The notes under the pieces: model-generated
The model's input: the letters and a program-made list of their open reading frames with translations, nothing else
What the model was told of the DNA's origin: nothing
Databases searched by the model: none
Made by a program: the position numbers and the translations under genes
Source of the DNA: Bacteroidales bacterium
GTDB taxonomy: Bacteria; Bacteroidota; Bacteroidia; Bacteroidales; F082
Assembly (NCBI GenBank): GCA_018400955.1
Contig: JAGYLH010000020.1
Location: forward strand, 1-41,130
Direction of reading: 5' to 3'
Length of the DNA: 41,130 nucleotides
Shown: positions 25,346-34,332 of the stretch, one piece after another
How the letters are laid out: the number at the start of each line of letters is the position of its first letter
Position numbering within the stretch: the first letter of the stretch is position 1

Positions 25346-25944
25346 ACACGAATCTAACGGAAAAAGGGCAAAGGGATTATTTGTTGATCCAACGTGCTTT
25401 GCGCGATGGCGACCAAAAAGCCTATGCCGAACTGTTGCAACATTACCGCGATTCGTTGTATTTTATGATGTTGAAAATGACCAACAACCCTTATGATGCC
25501 GACGATTTGACCATTGAAGCCTTTGGCAAAGCTTTCAAAAAACTGGATCAGTACACGCCTGATTATGCATTCAGTACCTGGTTGTTTAAAATCGCCTCAA
25601 ACAACTGCATCGATTTTTTAAGGAGAAACCGCAAAAACACATTGTCGTTGCGCAGCAATTACGAAGGGTCTGCAGAAAATGATATTGCCAACACTATTGT
25701 TTCACAATCGCCTGATCCGGAAGAGAATGTGATTAATGAACAAAAGATAAAACTGATGCGCGAAGTGGTTGAAAAACTCAAACCACATTATCGCCATCTT
25801 GTTGAATTGCGCTATTTTGATGAATACAGCTACGAGGAAATTGCTGTTGAGCTTGATTTGCCGCTTGGAACAGTTAAAGCCCAATTGTTCCGTGCCCGCG
25901 AATTTCTGTTCCAAATCCTGAAAAATGCCCGCGAAAGGATTTAA
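25336..25944 (+). CDS. RNA polymerase sigma factor, sigma-70 family (ECF type)
   Basis: A 202-aa sigma factor with region 2 at ~35-100 (NPYDADDLTIEAFGKAFKKL, FSTWLFKIASNNCIDFLRR) and region 4 at ~140-195 (LVELRYFDEYSYEEIAVELD, LPLGTVKAQLFRAREFL). No anti-sigma factor gene is next to it, unlike many ECF sigmas. Its ATG lies inside the end of the glycosyltransferase gene (ATGGAAATAA overlap), so the two are co-expressed. The regulon cannot be inferred, but the partner hints at a surface-related function. Confidence 0.92.
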   Translation: MEINTNLTEKGQRDYLLIQRALRDGDQKAYAELLQHYRDSLYFMMLKMTNNPYDADDLTIEAFGKAFKKLDQYTPDYAFSTWLFKIASNNCIDFLRRNRKNTLSLRSNYEGSAENDIANTIVSQSPDPEENVINEQKIKLMREVVEKLKPHYRHLVELRYFDEYSYEEIAVELDLPLGTVKAQLFRAREFLFQILKNARERI

Positions 25945-26062
25945 CCCCCTTAAAATAATCTAAATTTTGTTAAAAGGCTTATGACATTATGGCCTGACAG
26001 GCACAATTGGCAAACAATTTGATGTCTCATAGCATCAAATTAACAACTCAAACATCATCAAA

Positions 26063-26743
26063 ATGATATCAATCTGGTTTATATTCGGTTTTTTTATGTT
26101 GCTGAGCTGGCTTGTTGGCCATCAGCTCAAAAGCAAATTCAAGGCATTTAGCAAAATTCCTGTCAATTATGGAATGACAGGCCGTGAGGTTGCCCTTAAG
26201 ATGCTCAGCGACAACGGTATATCCAATGTACGTGTAGAATCAGTCCCGGGCAAACTTTCTGACCACTACAATCCCCTGAACAAAACCGTTAACCTAAGCC
26301 CTGAAGTTTACAACGGGAATTCTGTAGCAGCTGCTGCGGTGGCTGCCCATGAATGCGGGCACGCCATACAACACGCCAATGCCTATTCCTGGCTTCAGAT
26401 GCGCAGTGCGCTCGTTCCGATCGTGAGTTTTAGCTCCAATATTGTACAATGGGTGTTGTTGGCCGGAATTCTCATGTTGCAAAGTTTTCCGCAGCTACTG
26501 TTCATTGGCATTGTGTTGTTTGCGATGACAACCCTGTTTAGTTTCATTACTTTGCCGGTTGAAATTGATGCCAGCAGACGCGCATTGGCATGGCTCAATG
26601 TAAGTGGTATAACTTCAACCTCAACACATCCCAAGGCAAAGGAAGCACTCAGATGGGCTGCATACACTTACGTGGTTGCTGCTTTGGCTTCATTGGCCAC
26701 CTTACTGTATTATCTGGCTATTTTTGCAGGTAGAAGGGATTAA
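26063..26743 (+). CDS. Zinc metallopeptidase, YugP type
   Basis: A 226-aa membrane protein with an N-terminal helix (~3-20) and the zinc-protease motif HECGH (96-100) inside VAAHECGHAIQHANAY. Two or three hydrophobic helices follow (~118-160, ~205-222), with a third acidic zinc-ligand candidate in LPVEIDASRRAL (~171-182). The family is conserved in Bacteroidetes and Firmicutes; substrates are unknown. It follows the sigma factor by 118 bases, where I see no clear promoter. Confidence 0.88.
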   Translation: MISIWFIFGFFMLLSWLVGHQLKSKFKAFSKIPVNYGMTGREVALKMLSDNGISNVRVESVPGKLSDHYNPLNKTVNLSPEVYNGNSVAAAAVAAHECGHAIQHANAYSWLQMRSALVPIVSFSSNIVQWVLLAGILMLQSFPQLLFIGIVLFAMTTLFSFITLPVEIDASRRALAWLNVSGITSTSTHPKAKEALRWAAYTYVVAALASLATLLYYLAIFAGRRD

Positions 26744-26925
26744 GCAATCTGAGATTTTTAAAACCCGTTTACTCATAAAAGTGATTTGAAAAGCATCAAT
26801 ATAACTAACCTTGGCATCATTTTTGGGCAACCGGAACTGGGTTGAATGCAACCATTAAGAAACATCAAACATCTTACAAATTCAAAATTATCAACTAATC
26901 TATAAATTTTAAATCCTTTATTTTT

Positions 26926-27797
26926 ATGAGAAAAATCAATTTATTATTACTGTTAAGTCTGCTCATAGGAGCCACAGTCCTGAGCGGATGTAAAAAAGAC
27001 GATGATGAGCCCATTGTAGGATTCCCTTCAATTGACTTCAAAGGCGGCGAAACCTATACTTTCGAAGATGTGACTGTTACAACAAATGACCAAATTTTGG
27101 TCGGGATATTGGCTGCCATGCACCCTGAAACACAAAAACCGCTTACCCAGTTCACGCTTAAAGTTGGAACAGCCAACCTGGTAGATTCAACCTTTAGCGC
27201 AAATACCTTTGATGCAGACTATACTATCAACTTTGCAGACTATACTATCAACTTTACAGAAGTTGGCAACACTACCCTAACAGCACGTATCACAGATGAA
27301 GACGGACGTTCGGACGAAGTATCCTTCAACATCATTATTGAAGAAGGCGGTGTGAAAGTGAAGAAAAACATGACGTTTTCATGGGATCCTTTAACACCGC
27401 CGGAAGCTATCTCAACAACAGAACAAGAAGCTTTTACCGCGTGCCTGAAGCCAAGGAAAATCAAGAAAAATTGACTTTATTTCTTCAGGGAGTAACCAAC
27501 ATAAATGCCTTTGCTGCACCTATTATGATGAAGATGTGAACACAATTTCTGATTTGGAGTTAAACGACTGACAACAAACCAAACAAGGTTTCAAAGCACT
27601 CACCTGACAGCCGTTGACTTGACGCTATTGGTGAGTTTTATATTTTCCTGAGTTTACAGGTGCGTGAACTAACTCCGCATCACTAGTCGGCAATGGCGAT
27701 GGTCATTTCAAAATCAGCCGGCAAACATGGATACATCTTCAAGGTTGACCTTTATAACCGCGGCGATGTTGCCCAGGTTGAGGTAATCGAAGAGTAA
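26926..27797 (+). pseudogene. Lipoprotein with PKD/Ig-like fold, frameshifted (paralog 1)
   Basis: ATG 26926 opens a lipoprotein signal peptide ending LSGC (C22) and KKDDDEP, then one Ig-like domain. The frame leaves family sequence after TTEQEAF and RVPEAKENQEK near 27455-27472. One base appears to be missing after the A5 run at ~27467-27471, when compared with the paralog at 27923 (NQEKVDFIFW). Beyond, stops and scrambled sequence follow until GKHGYIFKVDLYNRGDVAQV, ending at TAA 27797, which matches the paralog's C-terminus (GKHGYIRIIDLYNTRGDRAL). An in-frame 21-bp tandem duplication at 27214-27255 repeats ADYTINF. A terminator follows. Confidence 0.75.
27214..27255 (+). repeat. In-frame 21-bp tandem duplication
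   Basis: Two exact copies of a 21-base unit (27214-27234, 27235-27255) encode ADYTINF twice. The paralogous gene has the segment once (KDYDITL). This points to a slipped-strand duplication in this copy. Confidence 0.8.
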
Positions 27798-27815
27798 TCC
27801 AGGGAAAGCGAAAAC

Positions 27816-27855
27816 AAAAACCGTGTCTTGAAACATTAGTGGACACGGTTTTTTT
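27816..27855 (+). terminator. Rho-independent terminator after lipoprotein paralog 1
   Basis: AAAAACCGTGTC pairs with GACACGGTTTTT across a 14-base loop, ending in a T7 run at 27849-27855. Confidence 0.85.
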
Positions 27856-27922
27856 GTAAAACCCATATTGCCTGATGCGTTTTTTTGTAATTTTGTAAAA
27901 ATTAATAAACCAAAAATATCCG

Positions 27923-28828
27923 ATGAAAGAATTCAAATCAGCTTTACTACTAATGGTCATGGTAATTCGCCGTTATCACCTCCTCTTGCAAAAAGACGAT
28001 AACATTGATGAGCCGCCCGGTAGATCCACGTCCTGTAATTACATTTAAGGTAGATGCCGGTTATACAGCTGCTGATGGCGACTTTATGGAGGGTGACGAA
28101 ATTAAAATAGGTGTTGTGGCCAATCAAAACCTGATAACAAAGAAACTATCCAAATTCACCTTGGTACGCTCGATTGCGGCACTGCCGAAACCATTGCTGA
28201 TGAAACCATTGACATCGAAACATTCAACAAAGATTACGACATTACACTAAGTGTACCCGGCAGTTACAAATTCACTGCCAAAATCACTGATGAAGACAAT
28301 GTGAGCGCAGAAACATCCTTTGATCTTACAGTGGACGAAAAACCCGACCCACGCGTTCCTGTTAAGAAAAACAGCGATTTGGAACTGGGCTCCACAAATG
28401 ACACCCTGGGAAGCTTTTATTCAACGAACTATGAACAGGTATATAAAATAGAAGAAGCTGCCGATAATCAGGAAAAGGTTGATTTCATTTTTTGGAAAGA
28501 TCCACGCGTAAAAGCCAACTCCATCACTTCCCCAGATAATGACTTGATAGGCTCAGTAAATTTTCTTGGCATCCATACCTGGACTGTTAAAAATGAAACA
28601 CGTTTTATAATAACGGAAATGACTGCTGAGGATTTTAACGCCATCGAAGACAAATATTTATTCCCTGAATTTGATCCGGAAGCAGCGGCTGATTTGGCTA
28701 GCAACCTGCAAGCAGGTGATATTCTGTTTTTCAGAACACAAGAGGGCAAACATGGATACATCAGAATAATCGATCTGTATAACACACGTGGCGACAGGGC
28801 TTTGATTGATGTAATTGTTGAAGAGTAA
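27923..28828 (+). pseudogene. Lipoprotein with PKD/Ig-like fold, frameshifted (paralog 2)
   Basis: ATG 27923 opens MKEFKSALLLMVMVI. An extra base near 27967 shifts the lipobox (VITSSCKKDDNIDEPP) into a second frame. An extra G near 28020 moves VDPRPVITFKVDAGYTAADG into a third, and a missing C near 28129 precedes DNKETIQIHLGT. From there the frame is open to TAA 28828, through VPGSYKFTAKITDEDN and a C-terminal domain ending GKHGYIRIIDLYNTRGDRAL. The only faults are single-base shifts, so this is a recent break or sequence error. The same architecture lies directly upstream as paralog 1. Confidence 0.75.
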
Positions 28829-28851
28829 TTCAAGACAAGAAAATCACATGC

Positions 28852-28884
28852 AAAAAACCATGTTCAGCCGGGCATGGTTTTTTT
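28852..28884. terminator. Bidirectional hairpin terminator
   Basis: An A6 run, then CCATG (28858-28862) paired with CATGG (28873-28877), then T7. A-rich and T-rich flanks let it work for the lipoprotein gene on plus and the DUF454 gene on minus; the latter's stop is at its right edge. Confidence 0.65.
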
Positions 28885-29254
28885 ATTCTTCAATTTCTGG
28901 CTTTCGTCCCGGAAGCCTCGACATAACAATGGTTCCAACCACACCAACCCCTATCAGGATGTAACGCACATAGTCGATCTCGATAAAAACAAAAGCTGAA
29001 ATCAGGATCATGGTCCACATCAAGACGATAGCCCTTATTTTTGCCCTCACACTCATGCCTTTTTGAAAATCCTTGATGTAAGCGCCCAGGTATTTGTGGT
29101 TGAGCAGCGCATCATACAGACGTTTTGAACTGCGCGCATACAAATATGCCCCCAAAAGCAAAAAGGAAGTGGTTGGCAAACCGGGCACAACGATTCCGAT
29201 AAGCCCAAGGCTGACAGACAGGCTTCCTAAAAAAATAAATAAGACGCGTTTCAT
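28883..29254 (-). CDS. YbaN/DUF454 family membrane protein
   Basis: A small inner-membrane protein of 123 aa. The family signature MKRVLFIFLGSLSVSLGLIG followed by IVVPGLPTTSFLLLGAYLYARSS is at the N-terminus, then a cytoplasmic stretch (LLNHKYLGAYIKDFQKG) and two further helices (~75-112). Function is unknown. I start at ATG 29254; ATG 29263 and 29272 are in frame, but a CATCTTTG box at 29277-29270 implies transcription begins at about 29262. Confidence 0.85.
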   Translation of the reverse strand: MKRVLFIFLGSLSVSLGLIGIVVPGLPTTSFLLLGAYLYARSSKRLYDALLNHKYLGAYIKDFQKGMSVRAKIRAIVLMWTMILISAFVFIEIDYVRYILIGVGVVGTIVMSRLPGRKPEIEE

Positions 29255-29388
29255 TCGGCTCATATCGCACAAAGATGCGTAAAATTAAGACGAGCTGCCG
29301 TTCATTTTGTCCCAATTTAACCAATATTAGCAGCAATTCCCTAATTTTATCACGAAAAACAAATCAAAAATTCAAAAATCAATGCATT

Positions 29389-30483
29389 ATGCCAAAATAT
29401 AAAGAGAAGAAATTTGCCAGGAAAAAAGCGCGAAGCAACAGCCATCATAAAGTCGGCTTATCACCTGGAAGCCTTGTACATATTGGAAAAGTTAAAACTG
29501 ACAAGCCTGTTATCGACCTGATCGAATATAGCAAAGAACAAATTATTGAAAAAAAAGACATTGGTGTGCAGCAGGCCAAAAGTCATTTAGATACTCCAAT
29601 GACTACCTGGATAAAAGTTACCGGCTTGCACAACACCCAAATGATTGGTGAATTGGGGGAAGCTTTCGGCCTGCACCCACTGCAGCTCGAAGACATACTG
29701 AATACGGCACATCGCCCTAAACTCGATATGGTTAACCAGGCCATTTTCATGAGCATGAAAGTGCTCTATAAGCCCAGTCCGGAAGTAAATATTAGTGCCG
29801 ATCAGGTTAGCTTTGTATTGCGAAACAACATTCTTATTTCGTTTCATGAAAGTGAGTTGCCACTTTTTGATCCGTTGAAAATACGGTTGCAAAACACCGC
29901 CGGCAGGTTACGCACCAAAGGGCCCGACTACCTGTTTTTTGCCCTAATCGATATTGCTGTGGACAATTATTTTGAAGTAATTGAAAACACCGCGGACCTT
30001 ATTGACGATATAGAGGATGATTTGTTTGAAGCAAGCAATGACAATATATTGATGCGCATACAACAAGTAAAACGCGAACTACTCTTCCTCAAAAAGAATA
30101 TCTTTCCGCTCAGGGAAGCATTGATGAGCTTGATCAAAACCGACAGTGACCTGATTAAAGATGACAATCAGAAGTATTTCATGGATGTGCACGACCACAT
30201 TATGCAGATTTCCGACAGCATTGAATCCAGCCGCGAGCTCAACAGCAGCCTGAAAGATGCCTATATGTCGATTATCAGCAACAAAATGAATCAGGTAATG
30301 AAAACGCTTACCATTATTGCTACCATTTTTATCCCCCTCACCTTTGTAGCAGGTATTTACGGTATGAATTTCGAGTATATGCCCGAATTAAGCTGGAGAT
30401 ATGGCTATTTCGCTGTTTGGGGCGTAATGGCAGGCATTTCTGTAATTATGCTTATGCTGTTTAAGAAAAGAAAATGGCTCTGA
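29389..30483 (+). CDS. corA: Magnesium/cobalt transporter CorA
   Basis: A pentameric inner-membrane channel for Mg2+/Co2+ uptake. The 364 aa comprise a cytoplasmic alpha/beta domain, a long coiled helix (~195-290), and two C-terminal membrane helices with the selectivity motif GMN (325-327) in YGMNFEYMPELSW, ending in a basic tail KKRKWL. A basic N-terminal extension (KYKEKKFARKKARSNSHH) is typical of Bacteroidetes copies. I start at ATG 29389; the frame is open from 29275, but the first 38 codons overlap the divergent DUF454 promoter zone and show no family sequence. Confidence 0.94.
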   Translation: MPKYKEKKFARKKARSNSHHKVGLSPGSLVHIGKVKTDKPVIDLIEYSKEQIIEKKDIGVQQAKSHLDTPMTTWIKVTGLHNTQMIGELGEAFGLHPLQLEDILNTAHRPKLDMVNQAIFMSMKVLYKPSPEVNISADQVSFVLRNNILISFHESELPLFDPLKIRLQNTAGRLRTKGPDYLFFALIDIAVDNYFEVIENTADLIDDIEDDLFEASNDNILMRIQQVKRELLFLKKNIFPLREALMSLIKTDSDLIKDDNQKYFMDVHDHIMQISDSIESSRELNSSLKDAYMSIISNKMNQVMKTLTIIATIFIPLTFVAGIYGMNFEYMPELSWRYGYFAVWGVMAGISVIMLMLFKKRKWL

Positions 30484-30492
30484 CAAAATTGC

Positions 30493-30500
30493 TACTTTTG
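30493..30500 (+). promoter_or_regulatory. -7 box of the thioredoxin gene
   Basis: TACTTTTG matches TAnnTTTG; it starts 10 bases after the corA stop and 49 bases before the thioredoxin ATG, so the gene can be transcribed independently of corA. Confidence 0.45.
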
Positions 30501-30541
30501 TAAACTAATTCAGTTTCTTAACCAAGCTCACAACTACAATT

Positions 30542-30964
30542 ATGGGTACATTCAGTTGGATTGTGCTGGCGGCTGTGGCAGCCTACCTCGCTTACACCAC
30601 CTACAAACGATACAAAACCGTAAAAAACTACGATCCCTCAAACGAAAGCAGTAAATTGCAAACACTTACGGATGCAAACTTCAAAAAATCAATAGCCAAA
30701 GGTGTTGTACTGGTTGACTTTTGGGCGCCCTGGTGCGCCCCTTGCCGCATGCTGGCCCCAACCATCAGCGAGCTGGCCGATGATTTTGACGGCAAAGCCA
30801 CCATTGCAAAAATCAACATTGATGAAAACAAAAAGACAGCGGCAAGCTATGGCATTCGTTCCATACCCACACTCATTGTTTTTAAGGATGGAGAGCCTGT
30901 GCAAAAAATTACAGGGGTAAAGTCCAAAAGCACATTTAGCAACACGATCAACAAACAGCTATAG
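30542..30964 (+). CDS. Membrane-anchored thioredoxin
   Basis: A thioredoxin fold of ~105 residues behind an N-terminal signal anchor (~4-20, FSWIVLAAVAAYLAY). The active site is WAPWCAPCRML (C65, C68) and the cis-proline loop is SIPTLIVF (~109-116). The CAPC dithiol and otherwise canonical sequence suggest a reductase; the anchor would place it at the membrane, but which side is not clear from sequence: the KR-rich residues after the helix favour a cytoplasmic domain. It converges on the LysM gene with 20 bases between the stops. Confidence 0.92.
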   Translation: MGTFSWIVLAAVAAYLAYTTYKRYKTVKNYDPSNESSKLQTLTDANFKKSIAKGVVLVDFWAPWCAPCRMLAPTISELADDFDGKATIAKINIDENKKTAASYGIRSIPTLIVFKDGEPVQKITGVKSKSTFSNTINKQL

Positions 30965-30984
30965 CTTAGTAGCATCAACAGGAA

Positions 30985-31938
30985 TCACTTTAATTTTACT
31001 TTGGTACCAGCAATGGGCTGAACGCCGTCAGGCAGGTTGTTCTTTCGCTGCAACAACTTAAGCCTGATGCCATATAGTTGGGAAATTCCATACATTGTTT
31101 CCCCAACATTGACTGTGTGCTTCTCATGCGTAAGCGAACGCCTGCGTTTTTTCTGCAAATAAAGCATTTGACCCTCAACAAGCTCATCCGATTTATCCAA
31201 TTCATTGTATTTCACAATTTGCCATGAAAAGATTGAAAACTCTTCAGCCAGGGAAGCAAAATTATCGCCTTGTTTGGCAAAAATCAGTTTGCGGTCGTTG
31301 TTTGTATAAATAGCGCGGCCTTTGTCCGTATTTTCAACAATTTCAAATGTTTCCGGGCTTGGCGGAACAAACACATGCGTTTCCTCAACCGTAGATTTTG
31401 CTTTCGCAATTTGTTTTTTGCCCATGGCCAACTGGTCATACAGGTAAAGCTCGTTCCGCTCAATAATCCTGATCAGCAATTCGGGATAGCGCGGGTTGGT
31501 GGCATAGCCGGCTTTGCTCAATCCATGCGACCAGGCTTTGTAATCCATAATGTCCAACTGAAAAAGTGAGCTGTAGCGCGGCCTCGAAGTAAGGAAAAGG
31601 GAGTGGTCATGATAAGATTCTTCCGGTTTTCTGTAAGCCCTGAAGCATTCGTTCTTTTCATCATCATCCATGTAAAATGTGCGGCCTTTCCAGCCGTGGC
31701 ATTTGATGCCAAAGTGGTTGTTTGCATTTTTTGCCAGGTTGCTGTTACCACTCCCCGATTCGAGGATGCCCTGTGCCAGCGTTATGGAAGCCGGAATTTT
31801 ATACTCCCGCATTTTTTGCATGGAAATATCCTTAAACCGCTCTATATAGGCTTCGTTGCTCATGCGGTCCTGTGCAATTGCCGAAAAGCCTGTCACAAAA
31901 AAAAACAGAAACAAGTTAATATTCAGCAGGTACCGCAT
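30985..31938 (-). CDS. Glucosaminidase (GH73-type) with two LysM domains
   Basis: A secreted peptidoglycan hydrolase of 317 aa. Signal peptide ~1-23 (ending SAIAQ). The glucosaminidase domain (~32-165) has the catalytic Glu E60 in LAQGILESGSGNSNLA, followed by NNHFGIKCHGWKG, FRAYRKPEESYHDHS and LSKAGYATNPRYPELLI. Two LysM-like modules at ~215-265 and ~272-317 (HTVNVGETMYGISQLYGIRL) bind glycan. It probably acts in cell separation or wall remodelling. Its 5' region is shared with the divergent rsmG. Confidence 0.93.
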   Translation of the reverse strand: MRYLLNINLFLFFFVTGFSAIAQDRMSNEAYIERFKDISMQKMREYKIPASITLAQGILESGSGNSNLAKNANNHFGIKCHGWKGRTFYMDDDEKNECFRAYRKPEESYHDHSLFLTSRPRYSSLFQLDIMDYKAWSHGLSKAGYATNPRYPELLIRIIERNELYLYDQLAMGKKQIAKAKSTVEETHVFVPPSPETFEIVENTDKGRAIYTNNDRKLIFAKQGDNFASLAEEFSIFSWQIVKYNELDKSDELVEGQMLYLQKKRRRSLTHEKHTVNVGETMYGISQLYGIRLKLLQRKNNLPDGVQPIAGTKVKLK

Positions 31939-32186
31939 GCCTAATTCTAAAAAGATGAAATTAATTGTACAAAATTACACTTTCGACATTGATTGCAGAC
32001 CAATCGCATCGCAACTTATTCACAACGCATTGTTATCACTGCTATTGCGATTACAGAAAGAATTCTCTGCTTTAATGGTTATGTTATCTAAAAATCGGAA
32101 TACATTATCAAAATGTGCTTTTCCGCGTTTTATAATTTTTTCAATTGGGCAAAGCTTTCGTACATTTACCCACCAATACACTGCCC

Positions 32187-32810
32187 ATGGACTTAATTTT
32201 AAAATACTTTAACCACCTCAGCAACAAGCAAAAGGAGCAATTTGAAGCTCTTCTGCCCTTGTTTGAAGATTGGAACAGCAAAATCAACCTGATTTCGCGG
32301 AAGGATATGGATCATTTTTATGAGCGTCATGTATTGCACAGCATGGCCATTGCCAAATTCATGAGGCCTACTTTTGGAATCAAAATAATGGATGCTGGCA
32401 CCGGAGGTGGTTTTCCGGGTATCCCTTTGGCTATTTTGTTTCCTGAAGCCAGTTTTTTGCTGGTTGACAGCATTGGCAAAAAGATAAAAGTGGTAGAAAG
32501 CATCGCGGAATCGCTGGAGCTCAACAATGTAAAAGCAGTTCAGCAGCGCATTGAGCAGGTTGAAGGCCGCTTCGACTTTATCATCAGCCGGGCCGTAACA
32601 GCCTTGCCTGATTTTGTGCGATGGACAGAAGGCAAAATTGACGGCAATAGCAAATGCAACAAGGCCAATGGCATTATTTACCTGAAAGGAGGCGATTTAG
32701 AGGCCGAAATCAAATTGACCCCAAAACACAAAACTGTAAAAACCTATCCCTTAAGTGCCTGGTTTGAGGAGCCTTTTTTTGACACAAAAAAGCTGTTGCA
32801 TGTTTATTAA
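32187..32810 (+). CDS. rsmG: 16S rRNA (guanine527-N7)-methyltransferase RsmG
   Basis: RsmG methylates G527 of 16S rRNA. The 207 aa contain the N-terminal helical part with EDWNSKINLISRKD, the SAM-binding IMDAGTGGGFPGIPLAI (~67-83), LLVDSIGKKIKVVE and a catalytic-region SRAVTALPDF (~134-143). I start at ATG 32187; the frame is open from 32145, but family similarity begins at MDLILKYF and a TACATTTA box (one mismatch to the -7 consensus) lies at 32161-32168. Confidence 0.94.
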   Translation: MDLILKYFNHLSNKQKEQFEALLPLFEDWNSKINLISRKDMDHFYERHVLHSMAIAKFMRPTFGIKIMDAGTGGGFPGIPLAILFPEASFLLVDSIGKKIKVVESIAESLELNNVKAVQQRIEQVEGRFDFIISRAVTALPDFVRWTEGKIDGNSKCNKANGIIYLKGGDLEAEIKLTPKHKTVKTYPLSAWFEEPFFDTKKLLHVY

Positions 32811-32846
32811 ACTATAATCAGGCAGCCGCAGTGTCAGGATGAAAAC

Positions 32847-34148
32847 CTATAAAGCTTCGAACCACGAAACCAGTTTGTTGGTTCCTTCCCAAATAGAGGG
32901 ACAACTTATTCGAATAAAATCTTCGGTTAACTTTTTATCCGCATAGTCGTTTTTTACCGTTTCGAGCACAGCCTGTCCATTAAAATCAACATAGGCCATG
33001 CGTGCAAGCAACTCCTCGGGCTGGTGACCAAAATCAATGCCGGGCAACAGGGCCACACCCGTATCTTCGAGCAGATGTTCGCATAACTCAACAGAGGTTA
33101 AGATGCCTTTTTGCGCCAATTTCTCCCTGTAATGGTCAAAGTTGGGAAACAAATAAAACCCTCCATTGGGGGCAGGCACATCGATATGTGCAGCTGTAAG
33201 CTTTTGCCTGATAATTTTGGCCAGGTAACGCAACACCCTTCTCGATTTGTCCAGGTAGTCATCAATAAAGGCACTGCCTTCGAAAGCTGTGATGGCGGCA
33301 TGCTGAATAGGTGCCGAAGTGGAAGTGTAAGTTTCGCTTGCAACTATGGCCATGGCATTGTGCAGCCAACGCAATTCCTTTGGAAAAGTAAAAGTACCCA
33401 GGCGCCAGCCCCCTGCCCCGCACCATTTGCTCAATCCACTGCTGATGATGGTGCCCTCGGGATAAAACCTTGCAATGGAAACATGTTGCCCCTGGTGGTG
33501 AATCATGCCATAAATTTCGTCGGACACCAACACCACGCCATATTTGCGTGCAACGGCGGCCAATTGTTTCAGTTTATCTGTGGGATAGGTGCAGCCTGTT
33601 GGGTTTGAAGGGTAATTCAGGATAACCACACGTGGCCTGTTGGGGTCGGTGCGGCAAATCATATCCAGCTTTTCAGGGGTGAGCCTGTAGCCATCCTGCG
33701 CACTTGTTGGCACCCAATGCACATGCCTGCCAATAATCCTGGCTTGCGGAAAATAAGAAACCCAGGATGGTGTTGGGATAATCAGGTCGCCATAATACAC
33801 CAGTTGCAAAATAAAGATAAGTTCTTTTGATCCCGGTCCAATTAAAATGTCATCGGGTGTGGATTGTATGCGCTGATGCCTGTAGTTGAAGCCTGTTATG
33901 GCCTCACGAAGCGCCATGAGCCCTTTCACCGGCAGATAATCCTTTTGGTGGGCATTGTGGCGCAAAGCCTCAACCACAGGTTCAGGCACCGGAAAAGGCG
34001 ACTGACCCAACCCAAATTTGTGAATGGTCCGGCCTTCCAAAATCAGTTGATGACTCCGTTCGTTAATGGCTAAAGTGCTTGATTGCTCCAAGCCCCTGAC
34101 ATTCAGATTCAGGTTAACCGCCATATGATTCCGTGAAACTTTTCCCAT
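32847..34148 (-). CDS. Class I/II pyridoxal-phosphate aminotransferase
   Basis: A fold-type I aminotransferase of 433 aa. Visible are LGQSPFPVPEPVV (substrate entry), the cofactor-binding IGPGSKELIF, NYPSNPTGCTYP, SDEIYG and the Schiff-base lysine in SSGLSKWCGAGGWRLG, then the carboxylate-binding arginine region near FIRISCPSIW at the C-terminus. It resembles aspartate or aromatic aminotransferases, but substrate is undecided. I start at ATG 34148 (MGKVSRNHM); ATG 34124 is an alternative. A TATATTTA box at 34175-34168 supports a start downstream of it and rules out the upstream frame extension to 34232. Confidence 0.9.
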   Translation of the reverse strand: MGKVSRNHMAVNLNLNVRGLEQSSTLAINERSHQLILEGRTIHKFGLGQSPFPVPEPVVEALRHNAHQKDYLPVKGLMALREAITGFNYRHQRIQSTPDDILIGPGSKELIFILQLVYYGDLIIPTPSWVSYFPQARIIGRHVHWVPTSAQDGYRLTPEKLDMICRTDPNRPRVVILNYPSNPTGCTYPTDKLKQLAAVARKYGVVLVSDEIYGMIHHQGQHVSIARFYPEGTIISSGLSKWCGAGGWRLGTFTFPKELRWLHNAMAIVASETYTSTSAPIQHAAITAFEGSAFIDDYLDKSRRVLRYLAKIIRQKLTAAHIDVPAPNGGFYLFPNFDHYREKLAQKGILTSVELCEHLLEDTGVALLPGIDFGHQPEELLARMAYVDFNGQAVLETVKNDYADKKLTEDFIRISCPSIWEGTNKLVSWFEAL

Positions 34149-34262
34149 AAAAGATGTAATTTTGCTGTAAATATAAGAGAAATTCTTCAAATAATAAAAT
34201 GCTTTGGGTAAGCAGTTGACTATGATGGACAATTCTGAATGGAAAAAATTATAGTTTAAGGT

Positions 34263-34292
34263 TTTGTATTTTAGAAAATATGCTTACTTTTG
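34263..34292 (+). promoter_or_regulatory. Promoter of rpsT
   Basis: TTTG at 34263-34266 and TACTTTTG at 34285-34292, 18 bases apart, form a complete Bacteroidetes vegetative promoter; transcription should start near 34299. This is the best promoter match in the window, as expected for a ribosomal protein gene. Confidence 0.75.
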
Positions 34293-34332
34293 CAGCCCAA
34301 AATGATAATCGGATAACCCTAAGACAAAAAAT

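Noticed and set aside
29275..29388. N-terminal extension of CorA
   Set aside because: It overlaps the divergent gene's promoter area and has no CorA-like sequence; the basic leader MPKYKEKKF starts at 29389.
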